A stretch of DNA of 64,000 nucleotides from Nocardia transvalensis (GCF_015477765.1 NZ_JADLQQ010000008.1:186001-250000), one strand, 5' to 3'; shown: positions 25,167 through 34,677, counted from the first letter of the stretch. Numbers and translations are program-made. The notes: generated from the letters alone by a model not told the origin.

Positions 25167-26503
25167 ATTCTTTGATTCTGCTGCTACTGGCGATTTTGCT
25201 GGTGCCGGTGGGCGGCATCTTCGCGGCCATCGACGCGGCGCTGGTCACCATCTCACCCGCCCGCGTCGAGGATCTGGTGCGCGCCGATCGTGCGGGGGCG
25301 CGGCGGCTGGCCCGCCTGGTCGTAGACCGGCCCCGCTACGTGAACTTGATGGTGCTGCTGCGCCTGACCTGCGAGATCACCGCCACCGTGCTGCTGGCCG
25401 CCGCGCTCGACGAGCATTTGGGTGCCGGTTGGGCGCTGCTGGTCACCGCGGTGGCCATGGTGGTGGTCGACTACATGGTGATCGGGGTAGGCCCGCGCAC
25501 CCTGGGCCGCCAGCACGCCTATTCGATCGCCTTGGCCGCCGGACTGCCGCTGCAGGCCATCGGCGCGCTGCTGGGCCCGGTGAGCCGATTGCTGATCGTC
25601 CTCGGAAATGCGATCACCCCCGGTAAGGGCTTCCGCAACGGCCCGTTCGCCTCCGAGATCGAACTGCGCGAGGTCGTGGACATGGCCCAGCAGAGCGGCG
25701 TGGTGGACTCCGAGGAGCGTCGCATGATCCAGTCGGTGTTCGAACTCGGCGACACCACCGCCCGCGCGGTGATGGTGCCGCGCACCGAGATGGTCTGGAT
25801 CGAGGCGGATAAGACTGCGGCCCAAGCGATGTCGCTGGCGGTGCGGTCCGGGCACTCCCGTATCCCGGTGGTCGGCGAGAACGTCGACGACATTCTCGGC
25901 GTGGTCTATCTGAAAGACCTTGTGCCGTACTCGGATCGCGGCAAGAAGGTGCGGGTGCGCGAGGTGATGCGCCCGGCGGTATTCGTCCCGGACTCCAAAC
26001 CGCTGGACGCGCTGCTGGACGAGATGCAGCGCCGCCGCAACCATATGGCGCTGCTGGTCGACGAATACGGCGGCATCGCCGGGCTGGTGACGATCGAGGA
26101 TGTGCTCGAGGAGATCGTGGGCGAGATCGCCGACGAATACGACACCGACGAGATCGCCCCGGTCGAGGAGCTCGGCAACGGCAAATACCGGGTGTCGGCG
26201 CGACTCTCGGTGGAAGATCTGGGCGAGCTGTTCGGCATGGACATCGACGAGGAGGATGTCGACACCGTCGGCGGCCTGCTCGCCCACGCGCTGGGCAGGG
26301 TGCCGCTGCCCGGTTCGAAGGCCGTCGTGCACGGACTGCAGCTGCGCGGTGAAGGCGGCGCCGATGCGCGCGGGCGGGTCCGGGTGCACACGGTGGTGGT
26401 GAAACGGGCGCCCGACAAGCCCAGCGACAAGGCCGATCCCGAACGAAACGGGGCCGAACCCGGCCGGACACCGGGTCACGAGGATGGAGATGGCGATGAG
26501 TGA
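25163..26503 (+). CDS. CNNM/HlyC-CorC family CBS-domain membrane protein
   Basis: A 446-residue membrane protein of the hemolysin C/CorC (CNNM) family, implicated in divalent cation (Mg or Co) transport. A DUF21 domain with about 3-4 membrane segments (1-140) is followed by a CBS pair (about 205-330, with VPRTEMVWIEAD and HMALLVDEYGGIAGLVTIEDVLEEIVGEI) and a CorC_HlyC transporter-associated domain (about 345-425). The tail is charged. It overlaps ybeY by 4 bases and the next gene by 8, in a conserved operon. Confidence 0.9.
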   Translation: MNSLILLLLAILLVPVGGIFAAIDAALVTISPARVEDLVRADRAGARRLARLVVDRPRYVNLMVLLRLTCEITATVLLAAALDEHLGAGWALLVTAVAMVVVDYMVIGVGPRTLGRQHAYSIALAAGLPLQAIGALLGPVSRLLIVLGNAITPGKGFRNGPFASEIELREVVDMAQQSGVVDSEERRMIQSVFELGDTTARAVMVPRTEMVWIEADKTAAQAMSLAVRSGHSRIPVVGENVDDILGVVYLKDLVPYSDRGKKVRVREVMRPAVFVPDSKPLDALLDEMQRRRNHMALLVDEYGGIAGLVTIEDVLEEIVGEIADEYDTDEIAPVEELGNGKYRVSARLSVEDLGELFGMDIDEEDVDTVGGLLAHALGRVPLPGSKAVVHGLQLRGEGGADARGRVRVHTVVVKRAPDKPSDKADPERNGAEPGRTPGHEDGDGDE

Positions 26504-26855
26504 ACGCGACGGCGCAGGCCTGGACGCGGAGGACAACAAGCTGCTGGTACTGGCCCGCGGCGCGCTGGGACGCACCGGCGGTGGTAGCGGTGCGGCCGTG
26601 CGCGACACCGACGGCCGCACCTATGCCGCCGGCGAGGTGCACCTGAAGTCGTTGCGGCTCACGGCATTGCAGGCCGCGGTGTCGGCCGCGATCTCCAGCG
26701 GCGCCGAAGGCTTCGAGGCGGCGGTGGTGGTCGGCGCCCAGCTGCGCGACGCCGGAGTCGCTGCCGTCCACGAGGTTTCGCCGCCGGCGCGGATCATCTT
26801 CGCCGACCGCAGCGGCGCGGTGTACGACACCGTCGAGGGCGAGGTGCGCGGATGA
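26496..26855 (+). CDS. Cytidine deaminase-like protein
   Basis: A 119-residue protein between the CBS protein gene and era, as in mycobacteria (the Rv2365c position). It has a cytidine deaminase-like layout (NKLLVLARGALGR, RTYAAGEVHLKSLRLTALQAAVSAAISSGAEGFEAAVVV). However, the HAE and PCxxC zinc motifs of true deaminases are absent: the HxE position reads GEV and no Cys occurs. It is therefore probably not an active deaminase. ATG 26496 has GGAG nearby and overlaps the preceding stop; the 3-prime end overlaps era by 4 bases. Confidence 0.8.
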   Translation: MSERDGAGLDAEDNKLLVLARGALGRTGGGSGAAVRDTDGRTYAAGEVHLKSLRLTALQAAVSAAISSGAEGFEAAVVVGAQLRDAGVAAVHEVSPPARIIFADRSGAVYDTVEGEVRG

Positions 26856-27763
26856 GTGGTCAAGACCGTGAATTCCGTTCCGGCTTCGTCTGTTTCGTCG
26901 GTCGGCCCAATACCGGCAAGTCGATGCTCACCAATGCGATGGTCGGGCAGAAGATCGCCATCACCTCCTCGCGGCCGCAGACCACCCGCCACACCATCCG
27001 CGGCATCGTGCATCGCGAGCACACCCAGCTGATCCTGGTCGACACCCCCGGGCTGCACCGGCCCCGCACCCTGCTCGGCCAGCGGCTCAACGACTTGGTG
27101 CGCGACACCTATTCCGAGGTCGACGTCATCGCGATCTGCATCCCGGCCGACGAGAAGATCGGCCCCGGTGATCGGTGGATCGTGCAGCAGGTCAAGCAGA
27201 TGGCGCCGAAGACCACCCTGATCGGCGTCGTCACCAAGATCGACAAGGTGGGCCGCGATCAGGTCGCCCAGCAACTGGTGGCGGTGTCGCAGCTGCTGGG
27301 CCCCGAGGCCGAGGTGGTGCCGGTGTCGGCGGTCAAGGGCGAGCAGGTCGAGGTGCTCATCGACGTCATCGCCTCGAAGATGCCCGAGGGCCCGGCCTTC
27401 TACCCCGACGGCGAGCTGACCGACGAGCCCGAGGAAACCCTGATGGCCGAGCTGATCCGCGAGGCCGCACTCGAGGGCGTGCGCGACGAGCTGCCGCATT
27501 CGCTGGCCGTGGTGATCGAGGAGGTGCTGCCGCGCGAGGAGCAGGAGGGCATGCTCGATGTGCACGCCCTGCTCTATGTGGAACGCCCCAGCCAGAAGGC
27601 GATCATCATCGGCAAGGGCGGGGCCCGCCTCAAGGAGGTCGGCACGGCGGCCCGCAAACAGATCGAACATATCCTCGGCACCCGCATCTACCTGCATCTG
27701 CACGTCAAGGTCGCCAAGGACTGGCAGCGCGATCCCAAACAGCTGGGCAAACTGGGCTTCTGA
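26852..27763 (+). CDS. era: GTPase Era
   Basis: Era is an essential GTPase that binds the 3-prime end of 16S rRNA during 30S assembly. It has 303 residues. G1 is GRPNTGKS (12-19; Thr replaces the more common Val), G3 DTPG, G4 TKID. The C-terminal KH domain contains VERPSQKAIIIGKGGARLKEVG (about 240-262) and ends KDWQRDPKQLGKLGF. It overlaps the preceding gene by 4 bases (ATGA) and closes the operon. With YbeY it places two 16S-maturation factors in one transcript. Confidence 0.96.
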   Translation: MSGQDREFRSGFVCFVGRPNTGKSMLTNAMVGQKIAITSSRPQTTRHTIRGIVHREHTQLILVDTPGLHRPRTLLGQRLNDLVRDTYSEVDVIAICIPADEKIGPGDRWIVQQVKQMAPKTTLIGVVTKIDKVGRDQVAQQLVAVSQLLGPEAEVVPVSAVKGEQVEVLIDVIASKMPEGPAFYPDGELTDEPEETLMAELIREAALEGVRDELPHSLAVVIEEVLPREEQEGMLDVHALLYVERPSQKAIIIGKGGARLKEVGTAARKQIEHILGTRIYLHLHVKVAKDWQRDPKQLGKLGF

Positions 27764-27959
27764 GATCCCGGCTGACGGGACGTTCTGGTTTGCCGGCAAT
27801 TCCTGACAGTTTGCCTGTGGCGCTCCTCACAACAATGCGTCAAGCTCGATCGCATGACCGCGGAACCGGTGCCGTAACACGACGGCCCCATTTCCGTGAC
27901 AGCACAGTTCATCCGGGACGGTAGCGTCGGGCCACCATCCCGACGATCGAGGGCGCAGT

Positions 27960-29531
27960 ATGAGTATCGACACCGCGCGGCCGGAACCCGCCGAAATACC
28001 CGAACCACAAGCGGCGGAACAGATTCAACTTCCCGACGGCCGGGTCGAACTGGCCGATGGCGTGGTTCTCGACGACCCCGCCCTCGCCAACGACGATCTG
28101 CGCCCGGTGCCGGTCGCCCGGCGGCGCTGGACCACCTACAACTTCATGGCGCTGTGGGTGGGCATGGCCCACAACGTCGCCTCCTGGACGCTGGCGTCCG
28201 GGCTGATCGCACTCGGCATGAACTGGGTGCAGGCGGTGGGAACCATCGCGCTGGCCAATGTGCTCGTGCTGGTGCCGATGCTGCTCACCGGGCACGCCGG
28301 AACCAAGTACGGCATACCGTTCCCGGTGTTCGCGCGCGCGAGTTTCGGTGTGCGCGGGGCGAATCTGCCCGCGATGATTCGCGCGGCGGTGGCCTGCGCC
28401 TGGTTCGGCATCCAATCCTGGATCGGCGGTGAGGCCATATTCGTGTTGGCGGGCAAGCTGTTCGGCGACGGCTGGTCGCACGCCGCCGAGTTCGGCGGGT
28501 ACCCGTGGACGCAGTGGTTGTCGTTCGCGCTGTTCTGGGTGCTCGAAGTGGCGATCATCGTGCGCGGCATGGAGACGTTGCGGCGCTTCGAGAATTGGGC
28601 GGCGCCGTTGGTGATCGTCGGTGCGGTGGCGCTGCTGATCTGGATCATGATGCAGGCCGGAGGATTCGGGCCGCTGGTGAACGAGCCGTCGAAACTCGGC
28701 TGGAGCGGCGATTTCTGGAAGGTGTTCTTCCCGTCGCTGATGGGCATGATCGGGTTCTGGTCGACGCTGTCGCTCAACATTCCCGACTTCACCCGCTTCG
28801 GCGGCAGCCAGCGGGCTCAGGCGTGGGGCCAGGCGCTGGGTTTGCCGACCACCATGACGCTGTTCGCGGTGCTGGCGGTGCTGGTGACCTCGGGCACTCA
28901 GGCGGTGTACGGGGTGCCGATCTGGGAGCCGGTGCAGGTCGCGGCGAAGCTGGACAGCGTCGCGGGCACCCTGTTCGCGCTGCTGATCGTGCTGGTGGCG
29001 ACGTTGTCGGTGAATGTCGCCGCCAATATCGTCAGCCCCGCCTACGACATCTCGAATCTGGTGCCGAAATTCGTCGGATTCCGCGGCGGCGCCATGATCA
29101 CCTGCGTGGTCGGCGTGGTGATCATGCCGTGGAAGCTGATCGCCGACCCGCACACCTACATCTTCACCTGGCTCAACACCGTCGGTGGCCTGCTGGGCAC
29201 CGTCGCGGGCGTGCTGGTCGCCGACTATTGGATCGCCCGGCGCACCCGCCTGGCCGTGGCCGACCTCTACCGCCGCTCCGGAACCTATTGGTACACCGGC
29301 GGCTGGAACTGGCGGGCCGTGCTGGCCCTGCTGATCGGCGGCGTCCTGGCCATCGGCGGCTCGTACTCGACCGTCAAGGACGGCGTCAAACAGGGCCCGT
29401 TCCCCGCCGACGGCATCATCCCGGCTCTTTCACCCCTGGCCGACTACGGCTGGGCGGTCGGATTGGTCTCGGCGCTGGTGATCTATCTGGCGTTGACTCG
29501 GTTGATCCCGGATCGGCGTCCCGCGCGGTGA
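27960..29531 (+). CDS. NCS1-family nucleobase/hydantoin/allantoin transporter
   Basis: A 523-residue membrane transporter with about 12 segments. The family pattern RRRWTTYNFMALWVGMAHNVASWTLASGLI starts after a 55-residue hydrophilic head, followed by GIPFPVFARASFGVRGANLPA and FGIQSWIGG, as in Mhp1/PucI-type sodium- or proton-coupled carriers. The central PDFTRFGGSQRAQ loop is also typical. The substrate cannot be fixed from sequence. No catabolic genes for purines or hydantoins adjoin it. It is preceded by a 196-base gap and stands alone. Confidence 0.88.
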   Translation: MSIDTARPEPAEIPEPQAAEQIQLPDGRVELADGVVLDDPALANDDLRPVPVARRRWTTYNFMALWVGMAHNVASWTLASGLIALGMNWVQAVGTIALANVLVLVPMLLTGHAGTKYGIPFPVFARASFGVRGANLPAMIRAAVACAWFGIQSWIGGEAIFVLAGKLFGDGWSHAAEFGGYPWTQWLSFALFWVLEVAIIVRGMETLRRFENWAAPLVIVGAVALLIWIMMQAGGFGPLVNEPSKLGWSGDFWKVFFPSLMGMIGFWSTLSLNIPDFTRFGGSQRAQAWGQALGLPTTMTLFAVLAVLVTSGTQAVYGVPIWEPVQVAAKLDSVAGTLFALLIVLVATLSVNVAANIVSPAYDISNLVPKFVGFRGGAMITCVVGVVIMPWKLIADPHTYIFTWLNTVGGLLGTVAGVLVADYWIARRTRLAVADLYRRSGTYWYTGGWNWRAVLALLIGGVLAIGGSYSTVKDGVKQGPFPADGIIPALSPLADYGWAVGLVSALVIYLALTRLIPDRRPAR

Positions 29532-29535
29532 GGAT

Positions 29536-30000
29536 TCACGCCAGGTCCTTGATGAGCAGATATTCGATCGCCCCTGGCGGGTAGTCGCGGACCTCTCCGA
29601 CGACGCGGTAGCCCTGGGCGCGATAGAACCGCGGCGCCTGGAAGTCCCAGGTCTCGGTCCGAGCGTGGCCGCATCCGCGCTCGCGGGCAATGCGTTCGGC
29701 CGCGGCCATCAGCCGGGCGCCCAGGCCGTTGCCGCGCTGGGCCTCGTGCACCCACAGCAGGTCGATGTGCAGCCATTCCGCCCAGATGACGCCGACGACC
29801 CCGCCCACGACCTCACCGTCGGCGACGGCGTACACCTGCACCGGTTCGTCACCGCCGTCGGGGAGTCGATGCATACGCCGGAGCACCGGGTTGCGCGCCT
29901 CGTTGAACTCCTCGAGCCGCTTTTCGACGAAGGCGACCCGTTCGTCGCTCACCGCCGTTTCGAGCACCGGCCCAACCACGATCTGCGCTTCCTCAGCCAT
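29536..30000 (-). CDS. GNAT-family N-acetyltransferase
   Basis: A 154-residue GNAT protein. Acetyl-CoA motif A is seen in LLWVHEAQRGNGLGARLMAAAERIARERG (about 80-110) and motif B in FYRAQGYRVVGEV. The N-terminus has NPVLRRMHRLPDGGDEPVQVYAVADGEVVGGVVG. The substrate is unknown. It converges on the NCS1 gene (4 bases between stops). The amidase gene follows upstream on the same strand after about 120 bases, so linkage is uncertain. Confidence 0.88.
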   Translation of the reverse strand: MAEEAQIVVGPVLETAVSDERVAFVEKRLEEFNEARNPVLRRMHRLPDGGDEPVQVYAVADGEVVGGVVGVIWAEWLHIDLLWVHEAQRGNGLGARLMAAAERIARERGCGHARTETWDFQAPRFYRAQGYRVVGEVRDYPPGAIEYLLIKDLA

Positions 30001-30118
30001 ACCCCATCTTGATCACCGAGCCGCCGGTTGCGACAGCGATTTTCGGTGGGCACACTGCCTCGCCTTGTATCCCGCTATGCCGGAACGACGAGAGGGGAAC
30101 GACGAGAGGAGAGGGAAA

Positions 30119-31540
30119 TCAGGCGCGGTGTTCCCACCAGGGCTGTGGGCGGTGGCGTTCCCAGTGCAGTTCCGATTCCAGTTGGGCGGCAACCGAAACC
30201 AGCAGGGGTTCGGAGTTGGCGGGGCCCATCAGTTGGGCGCCGACGGGCAGGCCGGTGGCGGTGAAACCGGCGGGGACGTTCACGCTGGGCCAGCCGAGGA
30301 CGTTCCACGGCCAGGTGTAGGGGCAGGCGGCGGTGATCAGGGCGTCGGTGGCGGAGACGCCCAGGCCCTTCATGGCCTCGACCGGTGGGGGTGGGGTCGC
30401 GGTGGTCGGGGCGAGGACCATGTCGTAGTCGTGGAAGAAACCGCCGATCCGGTTGTGCAGCAAGGGTTCCGCGGCGCGGGCGGCGAACAGGGCCGGGCCG
30501 CCGAGGAACAGACCCAGGGCCGCATTGAAGCGGGTGCGCGGATCCACCTGGGCGCCGGACAGTTTCGCCAATTCGGAGCGGATCCCGGCCATCGAGCGCG
30601 GCAGGAAGGAGGCGCCGATCAGCAGGCCGTAATGCAGATCGGCGACGGTCACCTCGTGCCCGAGCCGACGCAGCGTACCGGCGAGGCCGTGCACCCGCGC
30701 GGCGATCTCGCGATCCAGGGCCGTCTTGGTAGCGGTGAACGGGATGCGCAGCGACAGCGCAATTTTCAGCCGACCCGGATCGCGGCCGACGGCGTCGGAC
30801 ACGGTGACCGCGGGCGGAGTGTGCCGGTCACCGGGATGCGGCCCGGCGGCCGTGTCGAGCAGCAGTGCGGCGTCGGCGACCGTACGGGCCAGGGGCCCAT
30901 TGACCGTGAGACCGTTGAACGACTCCGGCAGCGGCCAGGTGGAGATGCGACCGCGCTGCGGTTTGATGCCGACCAGATTCGTCCAGGAGGCGGGGATGCG
31001 CACCGACCCGGCACCGTCGGAACCGAGGGCCGCCGGAACCAGTCCGGCGGCGACCGCGGCCGCCGACCCGCCCGAGGAGCCGCCAGGGGTGTGGTCGCGA
31101 CTCCACGGATTGCGGGTGTAGCCGAAGGCGGCGGCGTCGGTGAACGGCCACTGGCCGATCTCGCAGGTATTGGTCTTGCCGACGATCACCGCGCCCGCGG
31201 CCCGCAGCCGGCGCACCGACTCGGCATCCTCGGTCTTGGCGGGGAATTCCCCGCCGCAGCCGAAAGCGGTTGGCTCACCGGCGATATCGGTGTCGTCTTT
31301 GACGGCGATCGGCACCCCGAGCAGCGGCAGGCGCACACCGGCGGCCAGCCGTCGATCGGCCTCGGCGGCCTCGGCCAGGGCACGTTCGCGGCGCACCAGG
31401 CGGAAGGCGTTGAGGGTGGGCTGCGCGGCCTCGATCCGGTTGAGCGCGGCCGTGGTCGCCGCCACCGACGTCGTGGTGCCGTGCGTGAGTGCGGCCGCCA
31501 GTTCGGCCAGCCCGAGGTCGCGAGTGGACGCCGTCGTCAT
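30119..31540 (-). CDS. Amidase-signature family amidase (AmiA2-like)
   Basis: A 473-residue amidase of the Ser-cisSer-Lys class, which hydrolyses amides to acid and ammonia. The triad is visible: K81 (AVKDD), cis-Ser in TPGGSSGGS (about 155), and nucleophile Ser179 in GSDGAGSVRIPAS. ATG 31540 is preceded by GGAGAT. Its position between era and recO equals that of amiA2 in M. tuberculosis, though the strand relative to its neighbours should be checked. The substrate is unknown. Confidence 0.9.
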   Translation of the reverse strand: MTTASTRDLGLAELAAALTHGTTTSVAATTAALNRIEAAQPTLNAFRLVRRERALAEAAEADRRLAAGVRLPLLGVPIAVKDDTDIAGEPTAFGCGGEFPAKTEDAESVRRLRAAGAVIVGKTNTCEIGQWPFTDAAAFGYTRNPWSRDHTPGGSSGGSAAAVAAGLVPAALGSDGAGSVRIPASWTNLVGIKPQRGRISTWPLPESFNGLTVNGPLARTVADAALLLDTAAGPHPGDRHTPPAVTVSDAVGRDPGRLKIALSLRIPFTATKTALDREIAARVHGLAGTLRRLGHEVTVADLHYGLLIGASFLPRSMAGIRSELAKLSGAQVDPRTRFNAALGLFLGGPALFAARAAEPLLHNRIGGFFHDYDMVLAPTTATPPPPVEAMKGLGVSATDALITAACPYTWPWNVLGWPSVNVPAGFTATGLPVGAQLMGPANSEPLLVSVAAQLESELHWERHRPQPWWEHRA

Positions 31541-31707
31541 TGTGATCTCCGTCTCGATACTCCTGCTCGAACGGTAACCTTGATCTGGTCGATCGTCCAC
31601 ATGCGGCGGGCTGACTTGCACCGTTTTCAAATTGTGATGTCAATGGACCGTATTTCCGCAGGACCGCCCCACCCACGGGCGGCGTGACGCGCCTACGATC
31701 CATTCGC

Positions 31708-32121
31708 GTGAAGTGGATGTCCCGGGCGTTCGGCTCGAAAGAGTTGCCGTTGCAACTACGTTCGGCGCTGGAGTCGGACGGAATCGTGGTGTTCGGTCCC
31801 GTCAGCGGCTCGATGGCGCGGCGCAGTTATCGGACACCGCTGCACTACGCCTCTTCGAGCTGGGAGAACATCGCGGCGGGCACGGTGGCGATGAGTAAGC
31901 GGCGGTTGATCGTCTGGGGCAACCGCGAGGCACTGGTCGACGTTCCCCTGGGACATCCCGCGGTGACGATGGAACTGCAGGGGCCCGAACGCATGCTGCT
32001 CGAGGCCGACAACTTCGCCATCGATCGCAGCCGGTCCGGCTGGACCACCCTGCTGTTGCGCACCATCCACGCGCCGCGGATCGAGCAGCTCTACAGCGAG
32101 AACCGAGACGAGCGGGTCTGA
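31708..32121 (+). CDS. Hypothetical protein with PH-like strand pattern
   Basis: About 137 residues, mostly beta: GIVVFGPVSGSMARRSYRTP, GTVAMSKRRLIVWGNREALVDVP, MLLEADNF and TTLLLRTIHAPRIEQLYSEN. The MSKRRLIVWG and HAPRIEQLY pieces suggest a small PH-like domain of the kind found in actinobacterial hypotheticals. GTG 31708 or ATG 31717 are both possible starts, and no strong ribosome site is seen. It is divergent from the amidase and 39 bases upstream of recO, so it may be cotranscribed with recO. Confidence 0.7.
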   Translation: MKWMSRAFGSKELPLQLRSALESDGIVVFGPVSGSMARRSYRTPLHYASSSWENIAAGTVAMSKRRLIVWGNREALVDVPLGHPAVTMELQGPERMLLEADNFAIDRSRSGWTTLLLRTIHAPRIEQLYSENRDERV

Positions 32122-32160
32122 GCTCCCCGTGCTGTCGGCGGGGCATGCGAGGATAGGGCC

Positions 32161-32934
32161 GTGCGTCTGTACCGTGATCATGCGATAGTGCTGCGCCAGC
32201 ACAAGCTGGGCGAGGCCGATCGCATCGTCACACTGCTCACGCGCCAGCACGGGCTGGTGCGGGCGGTGGCCAAGGGCGTGCGGCGCACCCGGTCGAAATT
32301 CGGGGCGCGGCTGGAACCGTTCGCCTATGTGGACGTCCAGCTGTATCCGGGGCGCAACCTCGACGTCGTCACCCAGGTGCACACCGTGGAGGCCTTCGCC
32401 GCCGATATCGTCGCCGACTACGGCCGCTACACCACCGCCTGCGCGGTGCTGGAGACCGCCGAACGGCTGGCCGGTGAGGAGCGCGCTCCCGCGCCCCGGC
32501 TGCACACCCTCACCGCCGGCGCCCTGCGTGCCATCGCCGCCCATCGCCGCCCGCACGAACTGATCCTGGACGCATTCCTGTTGCGCGCCATGGGGTTCGC
32601 GGGATGGGCACCGGCCCTCGACGAATGCGCCCGCTGCGCCACCCCGGGCCCGCATCGCGCCTTCCACGTCGCCGCCGGGGGAGCGGTGTGCGTGCACTGC
32701 CGCCCGCCGGGTTCGGCCACCCCCGCACTGGGCGTGCTGGACCTGATGAGCGCCCTCTACCGCGGCGACTGGACCGGCCTCGACGCCGTTCCGGATCCCG
32801 TCCGCCGCCAGGCCAGCGGCCTGACCGCCGCCCACCTGCAATGGCACCTGGAACGCCAACTGCGCACCCTGCCCCTGATCGAACGCTCCCGCCCCCACGC
32901 GACAGCCGACGCGACCGAGACCCGCGTCGGCTGA
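32161..32934 (+). CDS. recO: DNA repair protein RecO
   Basis: RecO loads RecA with RecR during recombinational repair of gaps. It has 257 residues: an N-terminal OB fold (YRDHAIVLRQHKLGEADRIVTLLTRQHGLVRAVAKGVRRTRS) and a helical C-terminal part with a Cys4 zinc module (C-x2-C then C-x2-C about 20 residues on, near 158-180). The start GTG 32161 gives the standard MRLYRDHAIVLRQ N-terminus. It lies upstream of uppS in the conserved order, separated here by an arginase-like gene. Confidence 0.94.
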   Translation: MRLYRDHAIVLRQHKLGEADRIVTLLTRQHGLVRAVAKGVRRTRSKFGARLEPFAYVDVQLYPGRNLDVVTQVHTVEAFAADIVADYGRYTTACAVLETAERLAGEERAPAPRLHTLTAGALRAIAAHRRPHELILDAFLLRAMGFAGWAPALDECARCATPGPHRAFHVAAGGAVCVHCRPPGSATPALGVLDLMSALYRGDWTGLDAVPDPVRRQASGLTAAHLQWHLERQLRTLPLIERSRPHATADATETRVG

Positions 32935-33064
32935 CCGTACCTCGGTGCGGTGCGATCGAACCGCGCTGGTGCAGGCTGGTTTTCGTTCTGGAGTCCGCGG
33001 GAGGTCGGCCGGGGCGCGTGAAACTCGCCTGACGGGGGTGGGGTGGTGAATTACGCTCGGCGAT

Positions 33065-33790
33065 ATGCGAGTTCTCGTGCCCTATCACCTGGACGAATAC
33101 CGGCCGGGGATGGATGTGCCAGTATCGGCGGATGTCGTTGTGACGCAAGAGTTTCCGGAGGGTGGGGATGTCTGGGGGCGGATGGCTCTGCTGTACGACG
33201 AGGTGGCCGAGCGGGTGGCCGAGGGGGTGCGGGCGGGTCAGCAGGTGACGGTGATTTCGGGGGACTGCACGACCTCGTTGGGGACCGTGGCCGGGCTGCA
33301 GCGGGCGGGGCTGGATCCGGCGCTGGTGTGGTTCGATGCGCACGGTGATGTGCAGACGCTCGAGACGTCGGGCTCCGGGTATCTGGGTGGGTTCCCGTTG
33401 CGCATGCTGGTCGGCTATGGGCGGCACCTGGTCGCCGACCGGATCGGGCTGCGTGACATTGTCGAGGAGCGGGCCGTCCTGGTCGACGGTCGCGACCTGG
33501 ATCCGCCCGAGGCGCAGTACCTGCGCACCGCCGCAATCCGGCAGCGGACCGTCGACGATCTCGGCGAGCTGCCGGACGGGCCGCTCTACCTGCATGTGGA
33601 CTTCGATGTGATCGCCGACCTGCCGGGGCTGGTGTTCCCGGCACCGGGAGGCCCGGATCAGTCGCGCGTCGCCGCCGCGGTGCAACGTGTCCTGGACACC
33701 GGCCGGGTGGCGGCGGTCGGTTTCGCCTGCATCTGGCACGACGGCAGCGGTGCCGCCGAGCGCGTGCGCCCGCTGATGGAGCTGGTCTGA
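33065..33790 (+). CDS. Arginase/agmatinase/formiminoglutamase-like protein
   Basis: A 241-residue ureohydrolase-fold protein. Metal-binding signatures are present: VWFDAHGDVQT (DAHxD) and LHVDFDVI (DxD). The first His motif of classical arginases (GGDHS) reads SGDCTTS, so one Mn ligand is replaced by Cys. That suggests altered metal use or a different substrate. It is shorter than true arginases (about 300) and sits between recO and uppS, where mycobacteria have no such gene. Confidence 0.8.
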   Translation: MRVLVPYHLDEYRPGMDVPVSADVVVTQEFPEGGDVWGRMALLYDEVAERVAEGVRAGQQVTVISGDCTTSLGTVAGLQRAGLDPALVWFDAHGDVQTLETSGSGYLGGFPLRMLVGYGRHLVADRIGLRDIVEERAVLVDGRDLDPPEAQYLRTAAIRQRTVDDLGELPDGPLYLHVDFDVIADLPGLVFPAPGGPDQSRVAAAVQRVLDTGRVAAVGFACIWHDGSGAAERVRPLMELV

Positions 33791-33879
33791 GCGGTCCGGA
33801 TGTGGCGAATTCGTGGAGAGTTCGCGCCTACCCGGTGGTCGTGGTCGCGCGCCCGGCCGCGTGATGCAGGATTGGGGGC

Positions 33880-34677
33880 GTGATCGGTAACCGCACCTCC
33901 ACCGCTCAGGCCACCCGCACCGTCCGTCCGCCGACGCCGCATCCGTCGGGCGCCAAGCCGCCGGCCCTGCCGCCGGAGTTCGTGCCCAAGCATGTCGCGC
34001 TGGTGATGGACGGCAACGGCCGCTGGGCCCAGGAGCGCGGCCTGCCCCGCACCGCCGGGCACGAGCGCGGCGAGGCGGTGCTGATGGACACCGTCGAGGG
34101 CTGTATCGAGATCGGTGTGAAATGGCTGTCGGCCTATGCCTTTTCGACCGAGAATTGGCGGCGCAGCCCCGACGAGGTGCGCTTCCTCATGGGCTTCAAC
34201 CGCGATGTGATCCGTCGACGCCGCGACGAGATGCACGAGATGGGGGTGCGGGTGCGCTGGGCCGGGCGGCGACCGCGGTTGTGGCGCAGCGTGATCAAGG
34301 AATTGGAGATTGCCGAGGAACTCACCAGGGACAACAAGGTGATGACCCTGACCATGTGCGTCAACTATGGCGGTCGTGCCGAAATCGCCGATGCCGCACG
34401 CGAAATCGGCCGTCGGGTGGCCGCGGGGGAGTTGGATCCGGAGAAGATCAACGAGTCCACCTTCGCCCGCTACCTCGACGAACCGGATATGCCCGATGTG
34501 GATCTGTTCCTGCGCCCGTCGGGTGAATTGCGCAGCTCCAATTTCCTGATCTGGCAGTCGGCCTACGCCGAGTTCGTGTTCCAGCACACGCTGTTCCCCG
34601 ATTTCGACAGGCGCAACCTCTGGGAGGCTTGCGTGGAGTACGCCAAACGCGATCGTCGCTTCGGTGGGGTCAAGTGA
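33880..34677 (+). CDS. uppS: Long-chain polyprenyl diphosphate synthase UppS
   Basis: A cis-prenyltransferase that condenses isopentenyl diphosphate to the long polyprenyl (decaprenyl in mycolic-acid bacteria) diphosphate carrying cell-wall precursors. It has 265 residues. Catalytic Asp44 lies in ALVMDGNGRWA, and the family motifs AFSTENWRRSPDEV and LFLRPSGELRSSNFLIWQSAYAEF are intact. A 33-residue Pro-rich head precedes the domain. The start is GTG 33880. Its stop overlaps the GTG of the next gene (GTGA). Confidence 0.94.
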   Translation: MIGNRTSTAQATRTVRPPTPHPSGAKPPALPPEFVPKHVALVMDGNGRWAQERGLPRTAGHERGEAVLMDTVEGCIEIGVKWLSAYAFSTENWRRSPDEVRFLMGFNRDVIRRRRDEMHEMGVRVRWAGRRPRLWRSVIKELEIAEELTRDNKVMTLTMCVNYGGRAEIADAAREIGRRVAAGELDPEKINESTFARYLDEPDMPDVDLFLRPSGELRSSNFLIWQSAYAEFVFQHTLFPDFDRRNLWEACVEYAKRDRRFGGVK

